From positions 1,041,042 to 1,105,041 of the forward strand of contig NZ_RRCN01000001.1 of the NCBI RefSeq assembly GCF_003863965.1: a DNA stretch of 64,000 nucleotides, written 5' to 3'. Both the position numbers and the translations under genes were made by a program. The stretch is from Paenibacillus oralis (lineage in GTDB: Bacteria > Bacillota > Bacilli > Paenibacillales > Paenibacillaceae). Under the pieces are notes generated by a model, which saw only the letters and a list, made by a program, of their open reading frames with translations, made no database searches and was not told the origin of the DNA. This document shows positions 1 to 9,315 of this stretch, one piece after another (the stretch's first letter is position 1; each line of letters starts with the position of its first letter).

Positions 1-35
1 TTATATCATGATATTGGCCGCGTTAATAGAATATC

Positions 36-1058
36 CTAATCGGCTCCCGAACCCAGCACCTCGGCGGTCCATCTGCCGATCAGGCGCTCGCGGTTTTTGC
101 CGGCCCATTCAAGGTCGTATGGAATGGCATTCAGTTTCTCCAAGGGGATCGCTTCCTCGGGGGCAACGGCGTCGGGATTCGTCAACTGCTGGTAATTGCC
201 GACCTGCTTGCCGAGTTCCTGAGCTTGCTTGGTTAGCGCCCAATCGACGAACTGCCGGGCCTCCTCCTGATTCGGTCCGCCCTTGATGATGCCAACCGCC
301 CCGATTTCGTAGCCGGTTCCTTCGGTTGGAAAGCTAATGACGAGATTTTGAAACCCTTCTTTGTAATATTTGAGCGCATCATGAGCAAACATGACCGCCG
401 TGCCTGACTCCCCCATGCCTACCGTTCGCCCCGGAACGCTCCCGGAGGTGGTGTAAATGACATTTTGCCGATGCAGCCGGCGCAAATAGTCAAACGCCTG
501 ATCCTCGCCAAACAACTGCACAAGCGTAGCCATCGTCGTATAGGCCGTGCCCGATGAACGGGGATCCGCCATCGAGATCATCCCCCGGTACTCCGGCTGC
601 AGCAGGTCATTCCACGATTGAGGGGCTTGCAGCCCTACCTCCTGCAGCCAGGTTTTGTTGGACACAAACGCGATGGAACCGACGTAAATTCCCGTCCAAT
701 ATCCGCTCGGATCGCGATACTCGCGGGGAATCGACGCGGCATTTTGCGAATGATACGGTTCCAGCAAGCCTTCGGTTTTTGCTTGAATAAACGTATCCGC
801 CGGTCCGCCATACCACACACTCGCTTTGGGCGCGTTCCGCTCCCCCCGGATTCGCGCCAGGATTTCCCCGCTCGACATCCGCACATAATTCACTTTAATG
901 CCGGTCTGCTTCTGGAACGTCTCGATCGCCTTGATGGCGTGATCCTCATACAGTCCCGCATACACCGTCAACGTTCCTTGACTCTCCCTGCCGCAAGCGG
1001 TCAGAAGCAGTGTTACCATAAGGGACAGCAGCACTATACCTAAAGTTATTCGTTTCAT
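36..1058 (-). CDS. ABC importer substrate-binding lipoprotein (iron/aminoethylphosphonate type), copy 2
   Basis: This is an extracellular solute receptor of 340 residues. A type II signal peptide ends in the lipobox LLTAC near residue 22, so it should be lipid-anchored. The body is an extracellular binding fold of the FbpA/AfuA group, with WYGGPADTF near residue 83 and EGTGYEIGAVG near residue 245. It is clearly a paralogue of the receptor at 3877-4944, with the same motifs in the same order. A Tyr-Tyr pair (DALKYYKEGF) recalls the iron-binding tyrosines of FbpA, but I cannot place it in the pocket, so iron, 2-aminoethylphosphonate and other anions all remain possible. It is the last gene of the leftward operon and ends close to the window edge. 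Confidence 0.85.
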   Translation of the reverse strand: MKRITLGIVLLSLMVTLLLTACGRESQGTLTVYAGLYEDHAIKAIETFQKQTGIKVNYVRMSSGEILARIRGERNAPKASVWYGGPADTFIQAKTEGLLEPYHSQNAASIPREYRDPSGYWTGIYVGSIAFVSNKTWLQEVGLQAPQSWNDLLQPEYRGMISMADPRSSGTAYTTMATLVQLFGEDQAFDYLRRLHRQNVIYTTSGSVPGRTVGMGESGTAVMFAHDALKYYKEGFQNLVISFPTEGTGYEIGAVGIIKGGPNQEEARQFVDWALTKQAQELGKQVGNYQQLTNPDAVAPEEAIPLEKLNAIPYDLEWAGKNRERLIGRWTAEVLGSGAD

Positions 1059-1108
1059 GCCGCCCCTTCTCCCCCTTGCTTGATGTCATCCGAACGTAAT
1101 GTTTTGGG

Positions 1109-2170
1109 TTAAATTAAATGAAGCGCATCTTCGGCAAACTGCAGCGATACGTTAGCGCCAACCGCGTAAACCTTCTCCTGGATCGGGTTATGCTCGGTAA
1201 TTTGGAACAACTGGCCGGCAAACTGCACTTCGTATTCCTGCGTCTGCCCCATGAATACGCTCTTTCGCACGACACCCCGGTGCACCGATTCATTGGACAA
1301 GGATACGGCTTCCGGGCGGATTACGACGGTAACGCGGTCCCCCGCCTCAAAACCGTCCCGGCGAACCCGCAGCAAACCTGCGTCCGTCTCCACCAGCAGC
1401 CGCCCTTCCTCCGTTCCTTTCACCGTCCCCTCCATAAAGTTGGCGGTTCCGATAAAGTCCGCCACAAACTTCGTTTTGGGGCGCTGGTAAATCTCCATCG
1501 GTGTACCAACCTGCTCGATTTTCCCTTTATTCATAACGATGACTTTATCGCTCATGCTCATCGCTTCGCTTTGATCATGCGTGACATAAACGGCCGTAAT
1601 GCCGACCTGCTGCTGAATCCGCCGGATCTCGTCCCGCATCACCAAACGCAGCTTGGCATCCAGGTTGGACAACGGTTCATCGAACAGCAGTACGCCGGGT
1701 TCCATCACGAGCGCTCTGGCCAAGGCTACCCGCTGCTGCTGCCCGCCCGACAACTGGCCCGGCATCCGGTCCCGGTAATCCTGCAAATTCATTATATCCA
1801 ATACGGATTCAACTTTCGAGCCAATCTCCGGCTTGGCCAGCTTCTTGATCCTGAGTCCGTAAGCGATATTGTCGAAGACGTTCAAATGCGGGAACAGGGC
1901 ATAGGATTGGAACACCATCGTGCAGTCTCTCCGATTTGGAGGAATCCCATCGACCGCCTCATCCCCGAAATAAATATGCCCATCGGTAATCTCCTCGAAT
2001 CCGGCAATCATGCGAAGCGTCGTCGTTTTGCCGCAGCCCGAAGGGCCGAGCAAAGTGACGAACTCGCCCTCCCCGATGCTCAGATCAACCCCGGTTACCG
2101 CGTATGACCGATCGCCTTTGTCGTTCACGAATGCCTTTGATATATTTTTAAGAGTGACAGATTTAGCCAT
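1109..2170 (-). CDS. ABC importer ATP-binding subunit (PotA/FbpC type)
   Basis: This is a cytoplasmic ATPase of about 353 residues that powers the adjacent permease. Walker A (GPSGCGKTT), the signature LSGGQQQR, Walker B ([12 protein letters not shown]) and a switch His (YVTHDQ) are all present. The C-terminal third looks like the TOBE regulatory domain usual in iron, phosphonate and spermidine importers. I chose ATG at 2170 because GGAGG lies 8 bases upstream. The longer reading from 2188 would place its start inside that ribosome site. The gene follows the permease by 31 bases in the same operon. Confidence 0.92.
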   Translation of the reverse strand: MAKSVTLKNISKAFVNDKGDRSYAVTGVDLSIGEGEFVTLLGPSGCGKTTTLRMIAGFEEITDGHIYFGDEAVDGIPPNRRDCTMVFQSYALFPHLNVFDNIAYGLRIKKLAKPEIGSKVESVLDIMNLQDYRDRMPGQLSGGQQQRVALARALVMEPGVLLFDEPLSNLDAKLRLVMRDEIRRIQQQVGITAVYVTHDQSEAMSMSDKVIVMNKGKIEQVGTPMEIYQRPKTKFVADFIGTANFMEGTVKGTEEGRLLVETDAGLLRVRRDGFEAGDRVTVVIRPEAVSLSNESVHRGVVRKSVFMGQTQEYEVQFAGQLFQITEHNPIQEKVYAVGANVSLQFAEDALHLI

Positions 2171-2201
2171 AAACAATACCTCCTTCAAGAATGGGCGCCA
2201 A

Positions 2202-3857
2202 TTAAACGGACCGCTCTTTGCCGCCCATCCATTTCACCAGCAAGTTGATTAGCGCCAGAGCAACGATCATGATGAGAATCAGAATGGTACAGTAGGCGCT
2301 GGCCACGCCGATCCGGCCCGCCTCGACTTGCGCCAGAATCGACGCGGTAATGAGGTTATATTTGGCCGAAATAAGGAAAATGACGGCGCTCATCGCGGTC
2401 ATGCTTTTGACAAAGCTGTTGACGAGGCCGCTGAAGAAAGCGGACTTGATCAGCGGAAGCACCACGCTGGTGAACACTTTGCTTCCCCCGGCTCCCAGAT
2501 TCGTCGCGGCCTCTTCGATGCTCGGGTCGATTTGCTGCAAGGCGGCGATCCCGGAACGAATGCCCACCGGCATGGAACGGACGACGAACGCGGCCACGAT
2601 AATCATTCCCGTTCCCGTCAATGCCAACGGGGCCTTATTGAAGGCAAGAATATAGCCAATCCCGATAACCGTACCCGGTACGGCAATGGACAGCATGCTG
2701 ATAACCTCCAGCGCCTTTTTGCCGAAGAAACGTTTGCGGACAATCAGGAAGGCGATGATCATCCCCAACAGGCCGGCGATCGGGGTAGCGACGATGGCCA
2801 GCGTCAGCGTGTCCTTGATCGCCTTTTGCCCGATGGAGAATACATATTTGTAGTGGTCCAAAGTCAGGCTATTGTTGATCCCCCACAGCTTGATGAACGA
2901 TCCGACCGGTACCAGAGCATAAAAAGCGATAACGGCCAGCGACATGATCATACAAAAAGCGAATAACCCTTGTTTCACAGCCCCGGACTCAATCATTCTC
3001 CGCTGTCCTGTCGGCTTGCCCGTTACCGTGACATAGCTTTTTTTGCCCACCCAGAAGTTTTGCAAAATGTACACGATTATCGTAACCGTAAGCAAAATCA
3101 TCGCCAGAGCCGCGCCCGCTTGCAAATTGTAGCTCCCGACCGCCTGCAAATAGATTTCCCTGGCAACGGTGGAGTAGTTCCCTCCGATCGTCATCGGATT
3201 GCCAAAATCGGCAAGAGATTGGACAAACACAAGCAAAAAAGCGTTGGCGATTCCCGGAACCGAAAGCGGTAAAGTGACGCTAAGGAACGTCTTCAACCGG
3301 CTGGCCCCCATATTTTGACTCGCTTCCTCCAAAGAAGGGCTGATCGAGCGAAGCAGGCCCGACAGCGTCAGAAACGCGATCGGAAAGAACGATAACGTCT
3401 GTACCAGCACCAGGCCATGCAGCCCGTAAATGTTGGCATTTTCGAGGCCCAGCAAGTTTTTGGTGATCAATCCCTGTTTTCCGAACAGCAGCATCGCGGA
3501 TAACGCGATCACAAACGGTGGAGATATGACCGGTAAAATAGCAATTCCGTTAAACAGCTTCTTAAACGGCACCTTTACATAGGCGAACGTATAGGCGAAT
3601 ACATAGGCGATTGCTGTGGACAGCGTGGACGTCAATACGGCCAGGATCAGGGAGTTCACCAGGGATTGCAGCAATCCTCCCCCGGAGAGCACCCGCTGAT
3701 ATCCTTGCATGCCAACCTCGCCGGCGGAGCCGACGAAGCTGGACTTTAGAATTTGGAGTAACGGATAGACGATAAAAACGACTAAGCAGAGCATGACCAA
3801 CACGATCAGAATCGGCAGGAGCGGCTCGCGCTTGAATCTCTTGAACATGGCGCTCAT
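2202..3857 (-). CDS. ABC importer permease, fused double subunit (FbpB type)
   Basis: This is a 551-residue inner-membrane permease made of two consecutive binding-protein-dependent transport domains of about six membrane helices each. That arrangement is typical of FbpB/AfuB iron(III) and aminoethylphosphonate permeases. Each half carries an EAA-type coupling loop, SLEEASQNMGAS in the first and SIEEAATNLGAG in the second. It sits between the first receptor and the ATPase, with 13 bases between permease stop and ATPase region and 19 bases after the first receptor, so the three subunits are probably co-translated. The substrate cannot be decided from the permease alone. Confidence 0.9.
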   Translation of the reverse strand: MSAMFKRFKREPLLPILIVLVMLCLVVFIVYPLLQILKSSFVGSAGEVGMQGYQRVLSGGGLLQSLVNSLILAVLTSTLSTAIAYVFAYTFAYVKVPFKKLFNGIAILPVISPPFVIALSAMLLFGKQGLITKNLLGLENANIYGLHGLVLVQTLSFFPIAFLTLSGLLRSISPSLEEASQNMGASRLKTFLSVTLPLSVPGIANAFLLVFVQSLADFGNPMTIGGNYSTVAREIYLQAVGSYNLQAGAALAMILLTVTIIVYILQNFWVGKKSYVTVTGKPTGQRRMIESGAVKQGLFAFCMIMSLAVIAFYALVPVGSFIKLWGINNSLTLDHYKYVFSIGQKAIKDTLTLAIVATPIAGLLGMIIAFLIVRKRFFGKKALEVISMLSIAVPGTVIGIGYILAFNKAPLALTGTGMIIVAAFVVRSMPVGIRSGIAALQQIDPSIEEAATNLGAGGSKVFTSVVLPLIKSAFFSGLVNSFVKSMTAMSAVIFLISAKYNLITASILAQVEAGRIGVASAYCTILILIMIVALALINLLVKWMGGKERSV

Positions 3858-3876
3858 TCCAGCTCTCTCCTCACAG

Positions 3877-4944
3877 TTATTTTTTGACCTCGGCGCTCCA
3901 TTTGTCGATCAAGCGCTGGCGTTCCTTACCGGCTTCAACCACGTCATAATCAATCGTTCTGATATCGGACAGGTCCAAGGCTTGTTCCGGCCCTACCGCA
4001 TCCGGATTCGTCAAGTTTTGGAAGCTGCCCACCGTCTTGCCAAGCTCTTGTGCGCCCGGCGACAAGGCCCAATCGACGAATTTTTGCGCGAGCTCCTCGT
4101 TTTTTGTGTTTTTGATGATGCCGATCGAGCCTGTCTCATATCCCGTTCCGTCTTGAGGGACCGTCAGCACGAGGCTGTCAAAGCCTTCTTCCTGATACTT
4201 GATAATGTCGTGCGCGAACAAAATCCCCACCCCGGCTTCGCCCATGCCGACCATTCGGCCCGGAGCGGCGCCGCTTGTCGTATACTGCTGAATTTGCGGA
4301 TGCAGGCTTTTGAGATACTCAAAACCTTTCTCCTCGCTGCCCATCACCTTCAACACGGAATACATGGCCGTATAAGCCGTACCGGAAGAAGCCGGGTCCG
4401 CCATGACGATTTCGCCCTTAAACGCCGGATTAAGAAGGTCCGCCCATTTTGTCGGGGCCTGCACGCCTTTTTTCTCCAGAAATTCCTTGTTGGAGGCAAA
4501 ACCGACAGCGCCTACGTATACGCCAGTCCAGTAGCCTTCCGGATCTTTATACTTTGCGTCGATCTTCTCGGCAACCGGCGATTGATAAGGTTGCAGCAAT
4601 CCCTCACTTGCCGCTTGAACAAACGTATCGGCCGGCCCGCCATACCAAACGTCCGCCTGCGGATTGTCTTTTTCGGCCCGAACCTTGGCAAGGATTTCCC
4701 CCGCCGACATCCGGATCATGCTGGCTTCGATGCCGGTATCTTCCGTAAACTTCTTAATGGCGGCTACCGCATGGTCCTCCTGAAATCCGATATAAACCGT
4801 CAGCTTGCCTTGGGGCTTGTCCGAAGCGTCTTTCCCTGCCCTATCCCCTGCAGCATTGTTTCCGCCTGCCGATCCGCAGCCCGTAAACAGCATGGCGGTC
4901 ATCGTCAACGCGGCAACGGAGCTGATCCATTTTTTCTTCTTCAT
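3877..4944 (-). CDS. ABC importer substrate-binding lipoprotein, copy 1 (operon leader)
   Basis: This is the first gene of the leftward importer operon and encodes a 355-residue extracellular solute receptor. The N-terminal MKKKKW signal is followed by the lipobox LFTGC near residue 23 and a short Gly/Asn/Ala linker. The motifs WYGGPADTF, DPASSGTAYT and DGTGYETGSIGI match those of the second receptor at 36-1058. The equivalent of that protein's Tyr-Tyr pair is only KYQ here, so the two may differ in ligand or affinity. The start is supported by GGGGGA about 8 bases upstream. Confidence 0.88.
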   Translation of the reverse strand: MKKKKWISSVAALTMTAMLFTGCGSAGGNNAAGDRAGKDASDKPQGKLTVYIGFQEDHAVAAIKKFTEDTGIEASMIRMSAGEILAKVRAEKDNPQADVWYGGPADTFVQAASEGLLQPYQSPVAEKIDAKYKDPEGYWTGVYVGAVGFASNKEFLEKKGVQAPTKWADLLNPAFKGEIVMADPASSGTAYTAMYSVLKVMGSEEKGFEYLKSLHPQIQQYTTSGAAPGRMVGMGEAGVGILFAHDIIKYQEEGFDSLVLTVPQDGTGYETGSIGIIKNTKNEELAQKFVDWALSPGAQELGKTVGSFQNLTNPDAVGPEQALDLSDIRTIDYDVVEAGKERQRLIDKWSAEVKK

Positions 4945-5050
4945 TCTTGAAATCCCCCTTCACTATTTATGAGTCAATTATATTGGCTGCGCTTACAACA
5001 CTGTGAGTCCAAGTCTCTGCCACTTCTTCCGGCAAAAAAACGGACACGGC

Positions 5051-5092
5051 AAAAAAGCCCGATCCCCCCCTTCAAAGGCGGAATCGGGCTTT
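5051..5092 (-). terminator. Rho-independent terminator after the PTS EIIC gene
   Basis: The arms AAAGCCCGAT (5054-5063) and ATCGGGCTTT (5083-5092) pair, and the leftward transcript then enters six U residues. It separates the PTS cassette from the ABC importer operon. Confidence 0.85.
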
Positions 5093-5109
5093 CTTTATAC
5101 GGCCGGAAG

Positions 5110-6378
5110 CTACCTCTTGAACCAGCCAAACAACTCATGAACCAGCACGCCGATTACCGAGAAATCGCTGTCGGCAAACGTCGCCCGTAAATAGCCGAGA
5201 TTCGACAACAGCGGAATCAGAAACACCGGCAGGATCGTAATCACAAACCCGTGGCATAGAGAGGATACGATCAACCCCTTGCGCCCTCCGATTTTATAGG
5301 CGATGACGCCGGCAGCCCCCCCGGAGAAGAAATGCGGAATAACCCCGGGAATAATGACCGTGTACTGAACCTGCAGCAGAACGGCCATCGCCGCCAGCCC
5401 TCCGGCAAAACTGAGCAGAAAGCCGATCATCGCCGAAAACGGCGAAAATTTGAACAGCACCGGACAATCCAAGGCGGGAACGGCTCCCGGCACGATCCGG
5501 TCGGCAATGCCTTTGAAAGCGGGGACGATTTCCGACAGCAGCATTCGCACGCCCGCCAAGATGACATAACATCCCCCCGCGAACCAGGTCGCCTGAATCA
5601 GCGAAACCACCAGAATATGCCGGCCGGAGAACATCTCCGCGACCCCGCCGGAAGAGACGAACAGCCCCGAGAAGAGGAATAACACGAACGTAAATACCGT
5701 AATCACGACCATATGGTCCTGAAAAAAAGACCGCAGCTTCTGCAGTCCCGGCGACTCCGGCGGCTCCGTCCCTTTTTTGAACCAGGAGGCGATAAACCCG
5801 CTTAGAACATAGCCGGCGCTGTTGAAATGCCCGAGCGCAAAATCATCGTTGCCCGTTACCCGCCGAACATAAGGCTGCGCGATCAGCGGGGCAAAAGACA
5901 TGCACAAAGCCAGAACCACTCCGCCGCTAAGCGCCACCTGCCATAACGGGATGGACATCGACACCAAGACCCCCGCCAGCAAAGAAGCCATAAACAGCAT
6001 ATGATGCCCGGTCAAAAAAATGTATTTCACCGGGGTGAACCGGGCGATCATCAGGTGGACGATCATCCCGGCCAGCATAATGAGCGCGATTTCCTCGCCA
6101 TAATTGATTTGCGCCAGCGCGGTAATCGTCTCGTTATGCGGAATAATACCGATAATTTGGAACCCCTTCTGAATGACCGCCGATAAATTGGAAAGGGAGG
6201 ATCCGGCGGCGTTGGCTCCGATTTGCAATAGTGTGTATCCGAGCATCGTTTTGATCGTGCCGTGAATGAGCCTTTGGAACGGCTGCTTCTGCAGCAGCAA
6301 TCCGACAAGCGCGATTAATCCGAGCAGCAGGGCGGGTTCCCCAAGCAGCCCCTTGCTGATGATTTGCGTCGCATTCAT
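5110..6378 (-). CDS. PTS ascorbate-family membrane component EIIC (UlaA/SgaT type)
   Basis: This is an integral membrane sugar-translocating subunit of about 422 residues with many hydrophobic segments, related to the ascorbate (SgaT/UlaA) EIIC family. It opens with the usual run NATQIISKGLLGEPALLLGL and has the family-like ending VHELFGWF. I start it at ATG 6378 behind GGGAGGG; the reading that begins 19 residues earlier has no good ribosome site. It is third in the cassette after the regulator and EIIB. Whether ascorbate or another sugar acid is the substrate cannot be seen. Confidence 0.85.
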   Translation of the reverse strand: MNATQIISKGLLGEPALLLGLIALVGLLLQKQPFQRLIHGTIKTMLGYTLLQIGANAAGSSLSNLSAVIQKGFQIIGIIPHNETITALAQINYGEEIALIMLAGMIVHLMIARFTPVKYIFLTGHHMLFMASLLAGVLVSMSIPLWQVALSGGVVLALCMSFAPLIAQPYVRRVTGNDDFALGHFNSAGYVLSGFIASWFKKGTEPPESPGLQKLRSFFQDHMVVITVFTFVLFLFSGLFVSSGGVAEMFSGRHILVVSLIQATWFAGGCYVILAGVRMLLSEIVPAFKGIADRIVPGAVPALDCPVLFKFSPFSAMIGFLLSFAGGLAAMAVLLQVQYTVIIPGVIPHFFSGGAAGVIAYKIGGRKGLIVSSLCHGFVITILPVFLIPLLSNLGYLRATFADSDFSVIGVLVHELFGWFKR

Positions 6379-6422
6379 GGGTAACCCTCCCGTCTTGTGG
6401 TGATATCCGTAAGTTTTTTGCG

Positions 6423-6716
6423 CTATTCGAGCCAACCGCGGACCGTAAGACTCTCCATGAGCCGGGCTTTTAAATATTGGCGGTCCGTAATATCCTCCAG
6501 CCCGATCGTCTCCGCATTCCCGCCAATATGCAGCGATTCCATATGGTAACTGGAGCCTATAATCAGATCGGCATCATCACAGGCATCAACCGATGTAATG
6601 TCCGTATGCTCGATGTGGGCCTTTATTCCCCATTCCTTCATAAGCGTCTCCACATTCAGCCGGATCATCAGGCTCGTCCCCAGACCGCTGTTGCAAGCAA
6701 CGATGATCTTTTTCAT
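6423..6716 (-). CDS. PTS EIIB component (ascorbate/galactitol type)
   Basis: This is a small cytosolic phosphocarrier of about 97 residues. The phosphocysteine loop is at the N-terminus (VACNSGLGTS, Cys9), where EIIA would pass phosphate to the sugar via EIIC. The start ATG overlaps the stop of the upstream regulator as ATGA and has AAGGAGGG 6 bases upstream, so the two are translationally coupled. No separate EIIA gene lies in the cassette. The EIIA-like domain is fused to the regulator, or another EIIA in the cell serves it. Confidence 0.9.
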   Translation of the reverse strand: MKKIIVACNSGLGTSLMIRLNVETLMKEWGIKAHIEHTDITSVDACDDADLIIGSSYHMESLHIGGNAETIGLEDITDRQYLKARLMESLTVRGWLE

Positions 6717-8821
6717 AAGCCCTCCTTCTCCCGCAGCTTTTGCCACACGCCTTCCGCATCCACCGTTTGCCGCAAATCGGCCATAAACGACTCATCGTTC
6801 ATGACATCAAGCAGCGTTCCGAGCGCGGTCACATGCCGCTCCTTATCGATGGCCGCCAAAGTAATCACAAGCCAAACCGGCTGCGCGGACGGCCCGAACG
6901 CCAGCGCCTCGCGAAAGCTCAGCAAACTAAAGCCCGTTCTTGTCACGCACTCCGGCATGTACACGTGGGGAAAAGCCACCCCTGAACGTATAATAAAAGG
7001 ATGCTTGTTGGAACGAATAATTTCGAGCAGCGCATCTCCGTATTTGGCGTCCGAAACGCCCCTTTCCATCAGCAGCCGGTTTCCCTCGCGAACGGCGTCC
7101 TCCCAAGGTACAGAAGCTAATCCAAGGCGGATGGAGACCGGCGGTAACAGTGAAGTAAGCGCAAAATCCTCATAAGGCCCCTTGTCCACCCCGCTTCCGC
7201 CCTGAAACAGATGGAGCAGTTCCTCCAGCAATCGGTTCCGGTTATGGATATGGGCATTTCGCTCAACCGCTTGAAAAATATCATTAACCGCTTGCACGGC
7301 CGCCGCGGCCGCCGCCGATTCGCCCGAAGGAGCAACGCCCAGAAACCCGGCAATCCGCTGCTGATCGTGCTGATCGAGCAGCGGCGATACTTTAACCCAC
7401 GGCACCTGCAGCGGATGGCTGATCTCCATCGTGCTTATCATCGCGTCGGCCTCTCCTAGCGTGATGCTTCCGGATTCCTTATACGAATAAGTACCTGCAA
7501 TATCGACCTGGGGAAAAATAGCGGCCATCCGCCTCTTCAGCATCGCCGAAGTGCCGAGACCCGAACCGCATACAATCGCCACGCGCTTGCGCACGGGCGC
7601 TTTTGGAGGAATCAGCCCGCTCCCGATATGGAGCATTATATAACCGACCTCGTCCCGGTCGAAGACGACGGACCACGGCTCCATCACCTCGTTTACAACC
7701 CGCTCCAGCAAATCGAGCAGCGTGCCGTACTGCGTCTCCAATTGCCGCATCAGCGGATTTTTCGATTGCAGGCCAAACTTTGCGCGGTAAATGGCCGGCT
7801 TCAAATGAATGGCCAAGCCCTGGACAATCTGCTCGGCCATTTGCAGCGGACGGCCCAAATCCCGCTCGATGCGGACCACCATTTGCTTCGCCAGCTCGGC
7901 GATCATCAACTCCTCGGCCGGCAGGCTTTGCTTCTGGGCGCCGAGGATATGCTGGGTAATATAGCCGATTTCCGCCGCGGGCAGCTTTACCCCGAAATGC
8001 CGTTCAATCCGCGGCGCCGCTTCCGCATTCACCAGTTCATACACGTCATGGCCTTGCAGCTCGGAAAGCGATTCGCGGTCCATCTCGATCGAATGCGTTT
8101 CCTTCAGCCGCTCCATCGCCATCAGCATATGAAGGATCAATGTGGAATATCCGGCGTCCGTAAACTGAACGCCCATCTTCTCCTCCAGCCGCTGTACCGT
8201 ATCGAACAGCATGGCCGCATCTCCGGCCTCAAACCACTCCTTCCACGGCGCCAGCGGCAACTGCGGTTCTTCCCGCACCCGCTGATCAAGGATATACCGA
8301 AGCAGCCGGTCATCGGTAATTTCGGCGCGAAGCAAACTTAAATAGGCTCTTCGCTTCAGTTTCTCCGTCCCTTCGATGTAAAGCACTCCCCGGTCACGAA
8401 CCAAGGTTAGCTCCCAGCGCCCAAGCCGCTGCTTAATTTCGTTTAAGTCTTGTAAAAGCGTATTTTTGCTGATCCCGAATTCTTCCATGATCTCCTTGAC
8501 GGACAGCTTCACGGCCTGCAAGAGCTGCTTGAGCAGCAAGCAGATTCGCTGTGTTGCATCCATATAATCGGGGCGCTGCTCCATTTGCTCGGCAAGGCGC
8601 TCCGACTGGCCATTCCCAAGCCGCAGCCGGACGCCGGCGGAGCGGTTGCGATCCAGACGCACTCCCCGCTCTCTGAGCCAATCCTCCAGCCGCAGCAAAT
8701 CATTTCGCACCGTTCGCAGGGATATCCCGTGATCATCCGCCAATTTCTGCAGAGGAATATAGGCGGCCCCGTCGCTTTCCATCAATTGCTTAAGCATTCT
8801 CTGTTGTCTGCTTGATATCAT
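6713..8821 (-). CDS. PRD-type PTS regulator with EIIB-like and EIIA domains (BglG/MtlR family)
   Basis: This is a transcription activator of 702 residues that probably controls its own PTS cassette. In order it has two helix-turn-helix domains (about 1-70 and 85-145), two PTS regulation domains with the expected histidines (ILHMLM, ITQHIL, AIHLKP, IMLHIG), an EIIB-like loop VCGSGLGTS near residue 420, and a C-terminal EIIA domain containing GVAFPH. Phosphorylation of these sites by the PTS would switch activity. The gene leads the operon and overlaps the EIIB start by four bases. The ribosome site GGGGGA lies just before the ATG. Confidence 0.9.
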   Translation of the reverse strand: MISSRQQRMLKQLMESDGAAYIPLQKLADDHGISLRTVRNDLLRLEDWLRERGVRLDRNRSAGVRLRLGNGQSERLAEQMEQRPDYMDATQRICLLLKQLLQAVKLSVKEIMEEFGISKNTLLQDLNEIKQRLGRWELTLVRDRGVLYIEGTEKLKRRAYLSLLRAEITDDRLLRYILDQRVREEPQLPLAPWKEWFEAGDAAMLFDTVQRLEEKMGVQFTDAGYSTLILHMLMAMERLKETHSIEMDRESLSELQGHDVYELVNAEAAPRIERHFGVKLPAAEIGYITQHILGAQKQSLPAEELMIAELAKQMVVRIERDLGRPLQMAEQIVQGLAIHLKPAIYRAKFGLQSKNPLMRQLETQYGTLLDLLERVVNEVMEPWSVVFDRDEVGYIMLHIGSGLIPPKAPVRKRVAIVCGSGLGTSAMLKRRMAAIFPQVDIAGTYSYKESGSITLGEADAMISTMEISHPLQVPWVKVSPLLDQHDQQRIAGFLGVAPSGESAAAAAAVQAVNDIFQAVERNAHIHNRNRLLEELLHLFQGGSGVDKGPYEDFALTSLLPPVSIRLGLASVPWEDAVREGNRLLMERGVSDAKYGDALLEIIRSNKHPFIIRSGVAFPHVYMPECVTRTGFSLLSFREALAFGPSAQPVWLVITLAAIDKERHVTALGTLLDVMNDESFMADLRQTVDAEGVWQKLREKEGL

Positions 8822-9008
8822 AATGTCCCCCGGCGGTCTGCACTTTTGTATGCGCTATCATAAATTTATTATTACATATTTACATATGCCGCGTCATCTG
8901 TCCTCTAACAGAACCCAAGATGAGAAAAACGCCTGTCGGCGTCCTTTAGTGGCTCTGACTTCTGCTTTGGAGCGATTGGAGGCTCTTCCTAAACTTTGGA
9001 CGCTGCTC

Positions 9009-9192
9009 TAACGGACACCAGCGACCTTATCCGCTCATTTCCCGGGTATTTCCCAGCCTAACGGACACAGGCGACCCTATTTCGCTCTAAACCCGTTCAT
9101 CCAGGCCGATTTGAGGTAAATAAGGGCTTCTGTGTCCGTTACATTTTGCAAACCTCCGTTTTCCCTCAAATAACGGCTCTGGTGTCCCTTAG
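9009..9192. repeat. Four-copy dispersed-type repeat, two direct and two inverted
   Basis: A unit of about 24 bases beginning TAACGGACACMRGCGACC occurs at 9009 and 9059 on the forward strand. Diverged copies on the opposite strand lie at about 9118-9141 and 9168-9192 (ending TGTGTCCGTTA and TGGTGTCCCTTAG). The rest of 8822-9260 holds no supported gene. The mirrored layout could fold as a long imperfect stem. Confidence 0.7.
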
Positions 9193-9266
9193 CCTCCAGA
9201 TTCCTTTTTTTCCTCCCCTCTCTACCTGCGCATCGCCCTTTACCGTGCCCGAAATTCTATAAGGTT

Positions 9267-9299
9267 AAAAAAGGCCAACCCGCATCGACGGGTTGGCCT
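9267..9299 (-). terminator. Rho-independent terminator of glyA
   Basis: A near-perfect stem, AGGCCAACCCG at 9272 pairing with CGGGTTGGCCT ending at 9299, has a six-base loop and is followed leftward by six U residues. It lies 16 bases past the glyA stop. Confidence 0.92.
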
Positions 9300-9315
9300 C
9301 CGTTAAACCAGGCGC

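Noticed and set aside
3793..4950. Long rightward frames opposite the receptor and permease genes
   Set aside because: They mirror strongly supported leftward genes, have no ribosome sites and give unnatural residue composition typical of high-GC antisense frames.
9009..9192. CRISPR array
   Set aside because: Only four diverged units in mixed orientation with irregular spacing.
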